NCBI GenBank assembly: GCA_954871275.1
Contig: CATPAC010000024.1
Coordinates: 186,001 to 250,000, forward strand
Source: Leptopterna dolabrata
Taxonomy: Eukaryota; Arthropoda; Insecta; Hemiptera; Miridae
Length of the DNA: 64,000 nucleotides
Reading direction: 5' to 3'
The position numbers were made by a program, and so were the translations under genes. Positions 33,978-44,600 of this stretch are shown piece by piece; the stretch's first letter is position 1, and each line of letters begins with the position of its first letter. The notes under the pieces were generated by a model. The model was not told the DNA's origin and did not search any database. It saw only the letters and a list, made by a program, of their open reading frames with translations.

Positions 33978-35415
33978 GGTACACTGGTCGCAGGCTATCT
34001 ACCCCACTTCCCACCGGTTGCAGGCTATCTACCGCCGCTCGTGTTTATCTACCGTTCTCACCTTTCACCTTTCGATCTGTTGATGTGTTCTCCGTAATGG
34101 CATGTTCTCAGTTGAATCGTCGCGTCAGTCGAGATGAGTTTAGGAAAGTTGTACCGCGAAATTATACCCGAAGAGGAAACGTGTATCAAATATTTGAAGG
34201 ATAAGGGCGTATTACCGAACCAACCAGTGTCATGTGCATAAGTGAGGGGTGATGAAGTGTGCGGTGGTGACCTAAAGGAATGTTTAAAAAAAAGTAAGAA
34301 AAGAGACGCAAATGGAGAGTTGATAAAAACTGTGTACCTGCGATGTTCGAAGACGGGGTGGCAAACGTTTTATTCTCTTCGAAGAACAAATAAATTTTTT
34401 ACTTACAATGATGTGTCGGGGAAGTGCAATAGCAAGCTCTCGCTATGCGAAATCGTCGAACTAGTCTGGATGTGGTGCAATTTAGTTAGTAATAATGATG
34501 CTGTAAGGTGGAGTGGGAGAAGTAGTCATACTGTGACAGACTGGTAGGACAATATGTGTAGAGATGTGTGTGTTGATGTGTACGATAAACGTGATAAAAT
34601 GGGTGGGGTGGGATCGGTTGTTCAAATAGATGAATCACTCTTTCAAGGCAAGCGAAAGTATAATCGGGGCCGTTTGTTGGCGAGTGACCGTCGTCATCGA
34701 GAACCCGCACCTGTCAGCGATTCCGATTCTTCCGAAAATGATGAAAATGAATGCGAAAATGTCCAGTCTTCTTCCCAGAACTATGGCGAACGCGTGCATG
34801 GCCCCTGGGTTTTCGGTATGTGCTGCAATAAAGACGGAATGTTGGAACGGCGATTTTTCGTGGTCGAGCGCAGAGATCGTGCCACTCTATTACCAATTAT
34901 TCTGAACGAAATCGAGCAGGGAAGCACTATCCATTCTGATATGTGGCGAGCGTACAGCTCATTGGTGAACCATGGTTACACCCAAAACGCAGTGAACCAC
35001 TCAGAAAACTTCATCGATGCCACCACGGGGGCCCACACACAAACTATTGAGTGCGTGTGGAGGCACGTGAAGCTTAAGTACAAAATCAAAGACTGTGGGG
35101 CTCGTCAGCTGCTTGACAGACAGTTGATGGAAGAATGGTGGAGGTCCGTGAACGCAGGGAAAGATCTTCTCGACTGTTTTTTCAACGACATGAGGTCAAC
35201 ATTTCTCGTGACATGACAACCCTCATTTCTCCGACGATCTTCACTTCAGAAGAAATACTACATGACCACGACGACTCCTCACGTTAGAAGAGAAGGTAAG
35301 ATAGGTAGATATTTCCATTTTTAGAGAGCTTAAGGGCGGTAGATAGCCTGCGACACGACAGAGGGGTTCGACCTCCCCGACCCGAGTCCGGTAGATAGCC
35401 TGCGACTAGTGTACC
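33978..35415 (+). mobile_element. Merlin-family DNA transposon
   Basis: The 1438-bp element has terminal inverted repeats GGTACACTGGTCGCAGGC at the left and, in reverse complement, GGTACACTAGTCGCAGGC at the right. It is flanked by perfect 8-bp duplications TATAATTT (33970-33977 and 35416-35423). Each end carries a second copy of GCAGGCTATCTACC about 30-55 bp further in. The 8-9-bp duplication and the ISXO2/IS1016-like transposase place it in Merlin. One transposase frame fills the interior. Confidence 0.9.
34134..35216 (+). pseudogene. Merlin transposase (ISXO2-like DDE) with two nonsense codons
   Basis: One continuous frame runs from ATG 34134 to TGA 35214-35216, about 360 codons. It is broken only by TAA at 34239-34241 and TAG at 34545-34547; no frameshift is needed. 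The N-terminal third contains VYLRCSKTGW, a domain that precedes the catalytic part in this family. The catalytic domain shows VQIDESLFQG (first Asp), IHSDMWRAY (second Asp) and HTQTIECVWRHVK (Glu), plus the conserved GPWVFGM and VNHSENFID motifs. An acidic insert (SDSSENDENECEN) lies between the first and second catalytic blocks. With intact TIRs and target duplications, this is a recently silenced copy. Confidence 0.88.
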
Positions 35416-35423
35416 TATAATTT

Positions 35424-36089
35424 CATAGGTAGTAAAACCCCCGAACAAAAATCTACATATAACTCAGTCTCAAAGCTGGTTTCTGACAAAAGCTGCGAGA
35501 GAAGTATGGCTGCTCGTGATGTCTAGATTGTTCTGGGTGCACAATTAATTTGTGGAAGGCTCTCGATAAGCTACTGCAGTCTCATTTTTATAATAATTGA
35601 AACGGTACTTGTGGTAGAGGTGTAATGGGTAGGTAGGTGGTCTTATCTATGTTGGCGCATCATGCTAATTCGACTAACCCTATAGTTTTGCTTTCCTACT
35701 CAGTACCTCATTGATTTGTTCACTTCTGTTAAAGCTTAACTGGCGCTCTTCAATAGTATCGCGATTCTATCGATATAATAAAATATTGAGTCTGAATCAC
35801 AGAAAGATCATTCGTATTTAAGGTCGTGTTCCTTATCCCATATATGGCCGGAAGTTTTCACATAGAAATATGTACCTATGTGCAAATTAGACTCGGCATT
35901 ACGATGGAAATTGATTGATATTGCAACTACCCTTCCACATAATGCGTTAGGTGACATTTTCCGTCGTTTTCAACCAAAAATACCAATTAGAGCAAGGATG
36001 GTTATTTTGGATTTTGTTGATACGTAGGTAGGTAAACAGTACTTTTCGCCTATTTGTTGATAGCTCTGGACAAGTGTTTGACCACGGCC
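35424..36089. other. no recognised feature
   Basis: AT-rich sequence with scattered GTAGGTAGGT motifs. No ORF or repeat is supported. Confidence 0.4.
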
Positions 36090-36365
36090 AAACGAACCAT
36101 CAAATCAGGCGAAAATGTGAAAATAATACACAGTGCCGAGGGTCCTGTTCAGCGACCATCAGAATTTCAAAAATGACCAGGTGAAGCCCTAATAGCGCGT
36201 TGAAGGATATGTGGGGGGGTGTGGAAAATGCATGTTCACATAACTGTAAATCTGTAAATCCCCACCATTAGGGAGCTTATGCTACGACTCTGGTGTGCGG
36301 TACGCAGAAGGCTATTGAGGAAAACAAATACCTACTCTTGTGTAATAATTTGTTGCGTTTTTGGT
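36090..36365 (-). repeat. dispersed repeat family A fragment
   Basis: It matches 3440-3745 in order: CAGCGACNATCAGAATTT, AAAAATGACC(A/G)GG, a GGCGCGTTA-like block, GGGAGCTTAT and TTGTGTAATAATTTG. The copy is shorter than 2990-3760. Confidence 0.55.
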
Positions 36366-37215
36366 TATTGAAATGGTATTTCCCTATCTGGAGGTACCGT
36401 TTTATATTAGGTACTCAAAATCTCAAAATTTCCGAGGTGCGATCGAGTGAAAAAAAAAATGTCCGACGTTTCGAACTTCAGACGTTTCTAATTCATTCAT
36501 CTTCAGGGGATCTACAATATAAAACATACAGACAGAGTACTTCAGCCTTAGGGTACTATTACTGCGATTACAGGATAATATTGCGGATAAATTACCTAAA
36601 ATTAACCAGTGAGAATGATGGAAAATTAGCACATGAGTTGTCGTAGAAGAACAGTGGCATAATTTGCCTGTTAGCACTTTTTACCCCCAACTTTTACACA
36701 GCAAAAAATTTACACAGAGCCTTCCGGTTTGCAACTGATTTGAAAATGGCTACAAGGAGGTAAGAGTTTGACTGGAAGAGAAGTCTTTGATATAGCGAAT
36801 TGGTTGGTTGGGGGGTAGTTAAGAAGGTAAAGTTAACGGTTAAGGAGGTAAAGATGTCGGCAAAATGGTCTTTGATGTGATGAAGGGGTTGTGTGTGTGT
36901 ATGTGTGGGGGGGGGGGAGAGGGTAGTTGTGCTGAGGTGAGTGACATTTAGCATTAGTTATTGGAAGAGATGAATTATAAAAATTGATAGTGTATAGGGA
37001 AATAATAGTGGGAGTAATCCTATGTGTATTAGGTAATGTATGTATGCATGGTCTATGTAATACATAGAGAATGTATTAAACTAGCGTAGGATTTGCTAAG
37101 ATTCTGTACGTCTGACTTCATATTTATTGAGATTTTGTCATTGCGTTCTGCTGTGATCATTTACTTTACGTTGCTTTTGAATTTATTAGTTTCATACGTA
37201 ACAATTTCGGTTTTG

Positions 37216-37440
37216 TCATAGTGGAAGATGTGGCCAGTACGTGCATGAGTGGTGAGGGCTGTGGGGCCTTTCTAAGTACCTACTGTTTTTCTGCATAGCA
37301 TCAGTACTATGTTTGTGGGCGTATAGTCTAGTTTTCACATGAGAGTGTGTGATCCCATAATACGAATTCCCACACCCACACGGACTATGGTATCTAAGGT
37401 GAACTTTCATTTCCTTTGGCGATGATATACCACAACTCAT
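37216..37440 (-). pseudogene. GIY-YIG endonuclease fragment of a Penelope-like element
   Basis: The 74-residue minus frame contains the pattern SPCGCGNSYYGITHSHVKTR followed by LYAHKHS. In Penelope-like elements the endonuclease reads roughly Y-x-I-P-C-x2-C-x3-YIG-x-T-x6-R-x3-H. Here the Cys pair, the YxG (YYG instead of YIG), T, R and H positions can be aligned. The enzyme nicks target DNA for priming. No RT domain precedes it, so the copy is a short remnant. Confidence 0.6.
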
Positions 37441-37564
37441 GTAAGTGCTCTGCTAATTTTCCATCATTCTCACTGTTTAATTTTAGGCACTTCATCCGCA
37501 ATGTGTAATCATAGTAATAGTACCCTAAGGTTAACGCACTCTATGTGTATGTTTTATATTGTAG

Positions 37565-37606
37565 ATTTCCTGAAGATAGACGAATAAACATTCGAAACAG
37601 TCGGAA
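37565..37606 (+). ncRNA. degenerate hammerhead-like motif
   Basis: CUGAAGA (37570-37576) fits the CUGANGA core. GAAA (37594-37597) is followed by CAGUC, so a GUC cleavage triplet is present. AUUC before GAAA can pair with GAAU upstream (loop AAAC), but five extra bases separate it from the core. Stem I is short, with one wobble pair. A reverse-oriented relative sits at 36468-36506. It is probably a decayed ribozyme of the surrounding Penelope-like relic. Confidence 0.4.
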
Positions 37607-37680
37607 AATATTTTTCACTCTACAGCACCCCAATAAACCCCACAAAATCTTCGGATTTTGAGAAATGATTATAATTTCTC

Positions 37681-37762
37681 AACTTTTAGAATTGAAAAAG
37701 TGCGTCAAACTTTTTGATCTTGAAGAACTCAGATTTGACGCACTTTTTCAATTCTAAAAGTT
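37681..37762. repeat. perfect 29-bp inverted repeat with 24-nt loop
   Basis: The left arm 37681-37709 begins AACTTTTAGAATTGAAAAAG. The right arm 37734-37762 is its exact reverse complement. The size resembles a microRNA-precursor hairpin, but a perfect stem is also typical of tiny foldback elements. Confidence 0.65.
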
Positions 37763-38685
37763 TATCCCACAGCTTGTCAGGGCCTAGCTAGTTCAAGCCT
37801 TTTTTCTCTAAGCTAGTTCTGTGACTGTGCGTCTTCAGCATACTGTGACCTAAATGGCGAGCAATGCACAAAACTACATCATGCGATTCGCTCAAGCTTC
37901 GTCTGGATGTACACATGTAACGCCGCAACAGTACTGGGATGGTTCCCAGTACTAAGGAACTAAATTCCGAAAAGGGGAAAAAAAACTAGTGTTGGCAGCT
38001 ATGCTTTTCAAACATTTCAAAAAAGTTCATGCTATTCCACATAATAAAAGTTTCATGCTATTTCACATTATCAGTTATTAAGTGCACAATTGTAAGAGGA
38101 TTTTTGATCGCCAGTTTTACAGGAGGGATTAGGACCACCATGGCCCTAATCCTCTCCTGTTTTATAGATTAAAGCCTCCAATCAATTTATTAATCTCTTT
38201 CTCTATAAAACCGTCAATGAGCCTCTCACATTTCAAAGCGTATTGGTTCATTCTAATTCGTTGAACGTTTGAATGGGTGATTTGAACAAGTGCATAACCC
38301 TCAACATAATCGAGCATTGTTAATCCCCCCCTCTCCCCCATCCATCATGAATTCCCAAAAAACGACAACAGCTAACTTAGATTTGGATTCCAGTTTTCAA
38401 CTATTTCTGAAATTAGCGGATGGAAAAAGTCACGAGGTAGGTTGGGTTGGCGCAGATGAGCCTGACCTTTATGAACGAGAGAGGGCAGGAGATTCACTTC
38501 TTCCATTCATTGAAACCAACTTATTTCCACTTATTTTGCGCACATAAATAAATTTTGTGTTCCTATTTACATGTTCTGTGCGCAATTTTCAAATTTTACG
38601 CCCATTACTGCGTATTTGCGCACTAAAAAATTCGAGTGTCCGGTTATTTTTGCATGAAATTTCACGGCGAATCTGAATCTGAAAT
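37763..38685. other. no supported gene
   Basis: An 85-codon frame at 38290-38547 has no recognisable domain and no supporting context. Confidence 0.35.
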
Positions 38686-39600
38686 AAAAAACGCTGCAAA
38701 ATCCTTGTCACGTTGGTTTATTATTCTATCGGACTTACCTACAGAAATGTGGGCGATACATTTATTGTTCCTTTCATGTGCAATAATTGAAATAGTTATT
38801 TTTGATGGTTTCCACCAATTCTGGACCCTATAAACACGATTAGGTTCCTATTTTTTTTTTAACAAATTATCTTTGATCACTGATAGTGCCGTTTAATTGT
38901 CTTGATTCACCTGATGATACTACCTACTTCCGGTGTTATTATACGAATGTATGACGATTTCTGACAATTTGGCAGGTTTTTGACTAATAAAAAATGAATT
39001 TTGGTATACAACCTCAGTTCTTCACTCTTTGATCAAAATCAACTTCATATTCGGTCTTCTCGCCCTACAAAAGATGGAAAAAGATACCTCACACGCTCAT
39101 GTTCACTAAATACTCAATAAACCTCGAAAACCCCTATTTTTACACCCATTTTTCCCCATAACACCCCTGGGTGTATTCCGATCGGGCTGCCGAACTATGA
39201 AGCACAACTAGGATCCATATGTGTTCCCTAATGGGGACCCAAATCTAACGATTTTAGACCAAAATCTAACGTAAATTTTAGGCTGAAACTTTGTTAGAAC
39301 CTCATTTTCCACTCTCTCGTCAAAATCGACTTCATATTCGATCTCTTTGCCCTGAAAAACATGGAAAAACTACCTCACAAGCTCATATTACTAAAACACC
39401 AAAAACCCTATTTTTACGCCCAGTTTTCATCCATAACACCTTTGGGTATATTCTGATAGGGTTGCAAAGTTTCGGGACACAATTAGGGCACAAATGGAGC
39501 CTGTGTGCGGAAGAACGAATTTTTTAGACCGAAAATAAAGTAGATATGATAAGGCGTACGGACATTGCATTTTTGGAATCTACGCACCTTGAAACGTCAA
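38686..39600 (+). repeat. dispersed repeat family B
   Basis: It starts AAAAACGCTGCAAAATCC and ends in CTACGCACCTTGAAACGTC, followed by an AAATTTTGAGG block and a long G run (about 39615-39632). The second half (39260-39540) repeats the CGACTTCATATTCG to GGGACACAATTAGG portion, so the copy is internally duplicated. Confidence 0.6.
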
Positions 39601-39863
39601 AGAAAAATTTTGAGGGGGGGGGGGGGGGGGGGTATACAATTTTTTTGCTGAGCGAATACATAAGTTTATAATTCACAGAAGAATAAACCAAAATGGGGTT
39701 TCTCATTTGAAATAAGGAAGTTGCACGAGGCAAAAATGGGCGAGCATGATTTTTGGAATCCTGATGAAAAATCATTAGAAATATGTTTTTTGATTTTCGA
39801 AATGCTTCCTAATTTGGGGAAAAACTGAGTGGTTCCTATGAGGCGGTCCATTCTGTGTATATA

Positions 39864-41299
39864 TACAGGGTGTCTAGTGTAACTATATAACAAACTCAGG
39901 GAATCGATTTTGCAGGTAATTTGCAACAAAAAATGCCTCGTAGAGTTTTTTTCTTACTCAACTAAAAATCCGACTTTTTTCACTTTTAAGATTTTTTTCG
40001 TCTTCTCGACTTTGTCTCTGTAAAACGGACCTAACTCCCTTAAATTATTATGTAAAATAAAATCTGAGGATACCGTTGGAAGGAGCGTTAAATTTCCCAT
40101 CTCTTTGATACAAAATCCGATTTTTTTAGTCTGGCCTAACTGGTAAAAAAATTGCGAAATTTAAAAATTTGAAGATTTTCTTAAAATCACCGTTTTTTCT
40201 TTAGTAGTTCGCTTTGTTATTACGGAGGTCATTCGGCGGGCACTCCTTAAGAAAAACTTGCCCAGAATCTCAGCTTTCCAATGGTATAAGAAAAAAACTT
40301 TTCACAGTGGAATTTGGCGGAGAAAATGACGTTTGAGTCCTGAAAAACGTGGGTTTTTAGGTGAAAATCAACGTTTTCCACCAAAAGCCGACTTGCTCCA
40401 TAAAAATTAGTTCGATATCGCAATTCATGCACACTTTTACGCTGAATCGAATGGTGACACTCTCAGATCATTTACAACCGTCCCATATCTCAGAAAACAG
40501 TAGTGGACTATGTTCCATCGAGGAGCCTCCTAACTCCAGGTAAGTGTACTTCAACATTGTTTACTCTTAAAAAAAGGTTTTTCAATAACTCGCATACAAG
40601 ATGAATCTTGAATAGTTATCTCGATACGGCGTCCGCTATATCATCAACTACGGGACGTGACGAGAAGCGTAGTTAAAAGATGCCGCCTTTGTTTTCAGCA
40701 AGGAGGAGGACATTTTGAGAACTTATTGTGAAACCCTATTCGCCAATAGATGAAATACCAAAAAATGATTTTTTTCCTAATTGGGGAGGCATGAGAGTGT
40801 CACCATTCGATTCAGCGTAAATTTAATTGAAATATAAATTTTTATGGAGCAAGTCGGCTTTTGGTGGAAAACGTTGATTTTCACTTAAAAACCCACGTTT
40901 TTCAGGACTCAAACGTCATTTTCTCTGCCAAATTCCACTGTGAAAAGTTTTTTTCTTATACCATTGGAAAGCTGAGATTCTGGGCAAGTTTTTCTTAAGG
41001 AGTGCCCGCCGAATGACCTTCGTAATAACTAAGCGAACTACTAATGAAAAAACGGTCTCAAAGAGATGGGAAATTTAACGCTCTTTCCAACGGTATCCTC
41101 AGATTTTATTTTACATAATAATTTAAGGGAGTTAGGTCCGTTTTACAGAGACAAGGTCGAGAAGACGAAAAAAATCTTAAAAGTGAAAAAAGTCAGATTT
41201 TTAGTTGGGTAAGAAAAAAACTATGAGGCATTTTTTGTTGCAAATTACCTGTAAAATCGATTCCCTGAGTTTGTTACATAGTACACTAGACACCCTGTA
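39864..41299. mobile_element. 1.44-kb foldback element with long inverted arms
   Basis: The termini are TACAGGGTGTCTAGTG and CACTAGACACCCTGTA. The left arm (39864 to about 40470) and right arm (about 40790 to 41299) are inverted copies. The right arm lacks part of the left around 40090-40200. The spacer 40471-40790 is unique. Examples of matching blocks are CAAACTCAGGGAATCGATTT, GTTTTACAGAGAC and CCAAAAGCCGACTTGCTCCA. Flanks are TA-rich, so a TA duplication is possible but cannot be proven. No transposase is present; transcription would give long double-stranded RNA. Confidence 0.8.
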
Positions 41300-41819
41300 T
41301 GTATACCTTTTTTCGAGTGTTCTTATTTTCCCGTTTCTTCCATTTTAGTTGGTTCATCCCCACTATCTCACAGTTTAAACCTGTTTTAAATCATTTGGTT
41401 CCGTTACGGAACCCTACAGATGAAAAGGAAATATCTTTTTTTGGATAAAATTCTCGAAAAATTTCCCTGATTTTTTTTTGAAACTACAGTTAAACACTCA
41501 TCAAATCACAAAAAAATTTTCACGAAGACGTAGGACGGCAACTTGAAGGCCCTTCAGTTTTTTCAGGATCTCTTCAACATTTTACACTGATTACGACCAG
41601 TACGGCGTTCGCTTCTGTCTAGGGTTGTAGTAAACCTGTGGGTCCCGTTTGTGTGATCGCTTATGAACGACGGTAGTCGATATAAATGTGGCAAAAAGAC
41701 CATGCGCCCGCTCGAAGGTAATAAATATATTATTTTCGGATACTGTTGTTTCGGATTTCCAAAAATTTGCTTGAATAGTATGTGGTATTTTATATTTTTA
41801 AAAAAAAAGCTGCTCATTA

Positions 41820-42590
41820 GAACGCAACGGTTTATTATTTACCTTAACAGATGCCCCTTCTGCGTAGGTCCCTGTTTTCTGTGGTCAATACCTACCCTTG
41901 AGCTCACCCCAGGAAAGCCCTAAATCGAGTACTGGAGCCAGCCCGGGAATTGTAGTTTCATAAAAACGCGCGGGATTCAAGAATCCAGAAATTAATAATT
42001 TGTAGTTATTCATGAATCATCATAAAGTGGTTTGATCAATATACAAAAGTATCTATCAGCAAAATCCAAAATATCCATCATTCTTCAGATCAGATATCAC
42101 GGAACAACCAACATGATTTCATACAGCCATGCGGATTTATACCGTTTCATTTGCGATCATGTTGACGAAGCTTTTCGGTGTAAATGAACGGCTAGGCGTA
42201 CAATGCTCCGGGTGGTCTCAAAAAGTTCTTTAGTTCGAGATCAATTTAAAAACAATGTATGGTGTGTAAACAAACCATACCCTTCTAATGAAAGTTTTCG
42301 ACTTACGGCGTTCTGAAAATGTCAACCCCTCTTTTTCACCTTTTAGAGATGACTGACAGTAACGCCGAGCATCGCGAACCAACTACCTAGACGCCAAATG
42401 GGACCTACAAACCAAATTTCGTCAATTTTGGTTCATGGTAATTAAGGAGAATGCTAAGTACGGCCTACGGTGGATGGACAGAAATTTTTGTATTCCATTT
42501 TCGGATACTACGAGCCTTGAAACGGAAACCACCAAATTTTGAGGGGGGTTAAAAAATTTGTTTCGTGCTCGAATCCGAAGGTTCATTAGG
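41820..42590 (+). repeat. dispersed repeat family A, plus-strand copy
   Basis: The order is ACGGTTTATTATTTACC, GATGCCCCTTCTGCGTAG, ACTGGAGCCAGCCCGGGAAT, GATCATGTTGACGAAGC, AACGGCTAGGCGTACAAT, CTACCTAGACGCCAAATGGG, GGTTCATGGTAATTAAGG and GCCTTGAAACGG. This appears to be the most complete single copy in the window. Confidence 0.6.
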
Positions 42591-43908
42591 TATTGAAAGT
42601 AATATATATCAGTGGAAAATAATAATCAATGGATGATTGATTTTCGTACAATTCGAAAGGTTCCCTCTAATTGATTGTGTGGTGGGGGGGGCAGTTGCTG
42701 ACAGACGATGGGGCTAGTGATGTAGGGGGGGGGGGGTCGATAAAGGGTTTTGGGAAGACCATAACTGCCAGATGAGGTCCTAGCGACCAATAATATGGTC
42801 AAGGGATAGAAGGAGGTGAGCTGTGCATTAGCCCCCCCCCCCCCCCGTTCGCCCTCAACAGCCTCATTGCCGGGCCAACCCTTTACCCCCCCCCCCCCCC
42901 CAACCATTTCACCGACTTTGTTCCCTTAACTATAATAACTTGAGAGTCCTGTAGCCCCGCTAACCAGCTCACTAAACTTCCATTACCACTCCCCTCCGGC
43001 CCACACCGCCCGCCGTCTCCTGCGTACTTTGAGACTAATTAATTTTAAGGGTAAAAAGTTGCCAATTTTTCCCGGCAGAGAGCACTACGCGAGGGCCTTT
43101 TCAAGCCTAACTGAATCATTCTTCGGCTCCTCTCACCCGCCAAATCCCTTCCACCAACGCGTCAGCTGGTCTTATCTTGTCGGATAATGGCAGGGAGGCT
43201 GGAGAATTCAGTTAGGGACGGATTACACGGAGAGAATGAATGAAGTTTTCTTTTGTGGCGGCATCTAAATTATGTTCAGTTTCTTTTTACCGTTGGGTCT
43301 GGGTGAAACCTCGTTACGGGAACCCCCCCCCCCCCCCCATCCCGTCACCGTTCGGGAATCCTTCGACTAAAGTTTTCCGTGTACTTTTGTGACCTCTTAG
43401 CTTAGTCCATTAGGTATTCTTGTGATAGCATTTCCAGTTATAATTCTGTCAGTTCTAGTCCGGGTAGGGAAAAGTCCGATGGGGGCGGAAGTTTGAGGGG
43501 GGAGGGGGGCCGGCACGGAGGTAACAGAAAGTTTGTGACTGAGTGAGGTGAGTGACGGTGGACTCTCGACAGCCCCCCCACCCCCCACCCCACCCCATGA
43601 CTAGCGATATTATCACCAGTTAAGAAGGGATATCGATTTGGTCAGTAGCGGTACGTGGGCTCTGAAAACGGGAGTTCGCCGTAACGCACCCCGGCCCGAA
43701 AAACTCTGACAATACGCACCCGGCGCCTCGATACGCACCCCTAGAAAATTAACGTTACGCACCCGACAAAAAACACAAAAGTTCCTTCCCACTTACAGAC
43801 TTAGGACTGACTACATGTGTATGCAGGTGTGGTTAAAAATTTGTGGTTTTTCATCAGATGAAGATGATCGTCAGGTCGTCATTTGTCAGTAGTCAATCGT
43901 CACGTTGG
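42591..43908. other. noncoding stretch rich in long G/C homopolymers
   Basis: Long G or C runs occur near 42686, 42726, 42832, 42887 and 43325. A motif ACGCACCC recurs at about 43686-43765. No gene is supported; the frames at 42626-42907 and 43397-43588 run through the homopolymers. Confidence 0.5.
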
Positions 43909-44368
43909 TTAGTCAGTATTGTTAGTATTAGAATTGTGTGGTCTTAACTTGAACGATAAAATTTTTACTAATTTATACATGGAGATTTCGTCCGGATTTC
44001 TTTCTTGCCTCCGTAGCCACTTCTCTACCCAACGCTGTGCTCTCTGGACTTTTGGTCGTGGATGGTGGGTGTCCTCCAGAGAGTGCAATTTCGGGTAGAT
44101 ATCCGCTTGAATTTCAACGAGTTCGTCAAAAAATAGAAAAATGTCTGGATGGGGAGAGTTGAAGTCCTTGTTAAACGACGAGTGGAAGGACTCACAACAG
44201 TTGATCGTTCTGGTGACCGCACTGGATTTGAATGACCACAGAGATGGTGGGAATGGAGCATTGTCGGCTGTATAATTGTCGTGTACATATTCCAAGAACT
44301 CCTGAGCAGTATTGATGGATGCCCGAGTGGACTTTGGCTCGTGAGGTGCGTAACGATGGACCCCCCTG
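43909..44368 (-). pseudogene. MULE transposase C-terminal fragment
   Basis: The minus frame, open from about 44368 without an ATG, reads HRYAPHEPK, EFLEYVHDNY, APFPPSLWSF, then RTINCCESFHSSFNKDF and LVEIQADIY. The CES-FH-S-FN block holds the catalytic Glu of Mutator-like transposases, and APFPPSLW is a common preceding motif in insect copies. It ends at a stop at 43909. It is not from the same copy as 1011-1679. The upstream edge is cut by the hairpin element and the retrovirus-like insertion to its right. Confidence 0.6.
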
Positions 44369-44378
44369 AAAACGGTGG

Positions 44379-44600
44379 GGCACCAAACCAGAACAAAGAA
44401 AAACGGAGTTGTTGAAAAAATAGTCTATTTCCACTTGTTTAGATGTTAAGTATCCATGTGTTAAGATATTGAGCATCCATGTTATGGAACCAAAAGGGTA
44501 TTCACTTCTCGCTTGTCAGTTTGTGTCTTGTCGTCGCTGTGAAATATATTATACGCATTTTTACTAGTTCTGTTTAAGTGTTGTTGAGTATTTCAAGAAC
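44379..44600. mobile_element. left part of a small Penelope-like hairpin element
   Basis: AAAACGGAGTTGTTGAAAAA followed by ATAGTCTATTTCCAC (about 44400-44434) is the inverted counterpart of 56194-56234. ACCAAACCAGAACA occurs both here (44380) and at about 56277, resembling a target duplication around the whole element. The retrovirus-like element at 44601-56013 split it. Confidence 0.5.

Larger units (their letters stand above)
36461..37610 (-). mobile_element. Penelope-like element relic with inverted terminal repeats
   Basis: 36461-36636 and about 37432-37610 are inverted copies of each other (shared blocks CTAATTTTCCATCATTCTCA, AGTAATAGTACCCTAAGG, TATGTTTTATATTGTAGAT). Both end in a CTGAAGA...GAAAC signature reminiscent of hammerhead ribozymes. 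A GIY-YIG endonuclease fragment (37216-37440, minus) lies between them. GIY-YIG endonuclease and hammerhead motifs are known traits of Penelope-like retroelements; the reverse transcriptase is missing. The left interior (36640-37210) is noncoding, with a TG-rich tract at 36891-36918. Confidence 0.65.

Noticed and set aside
36421..36520. full functional hammerhead in the left repeat of the 36-kb relic
   Set aside because: The core signature is present, but stem II has a mismatch and the base after the U is G, so cleavage by this copy is unlikely; kept only as supporting homology.
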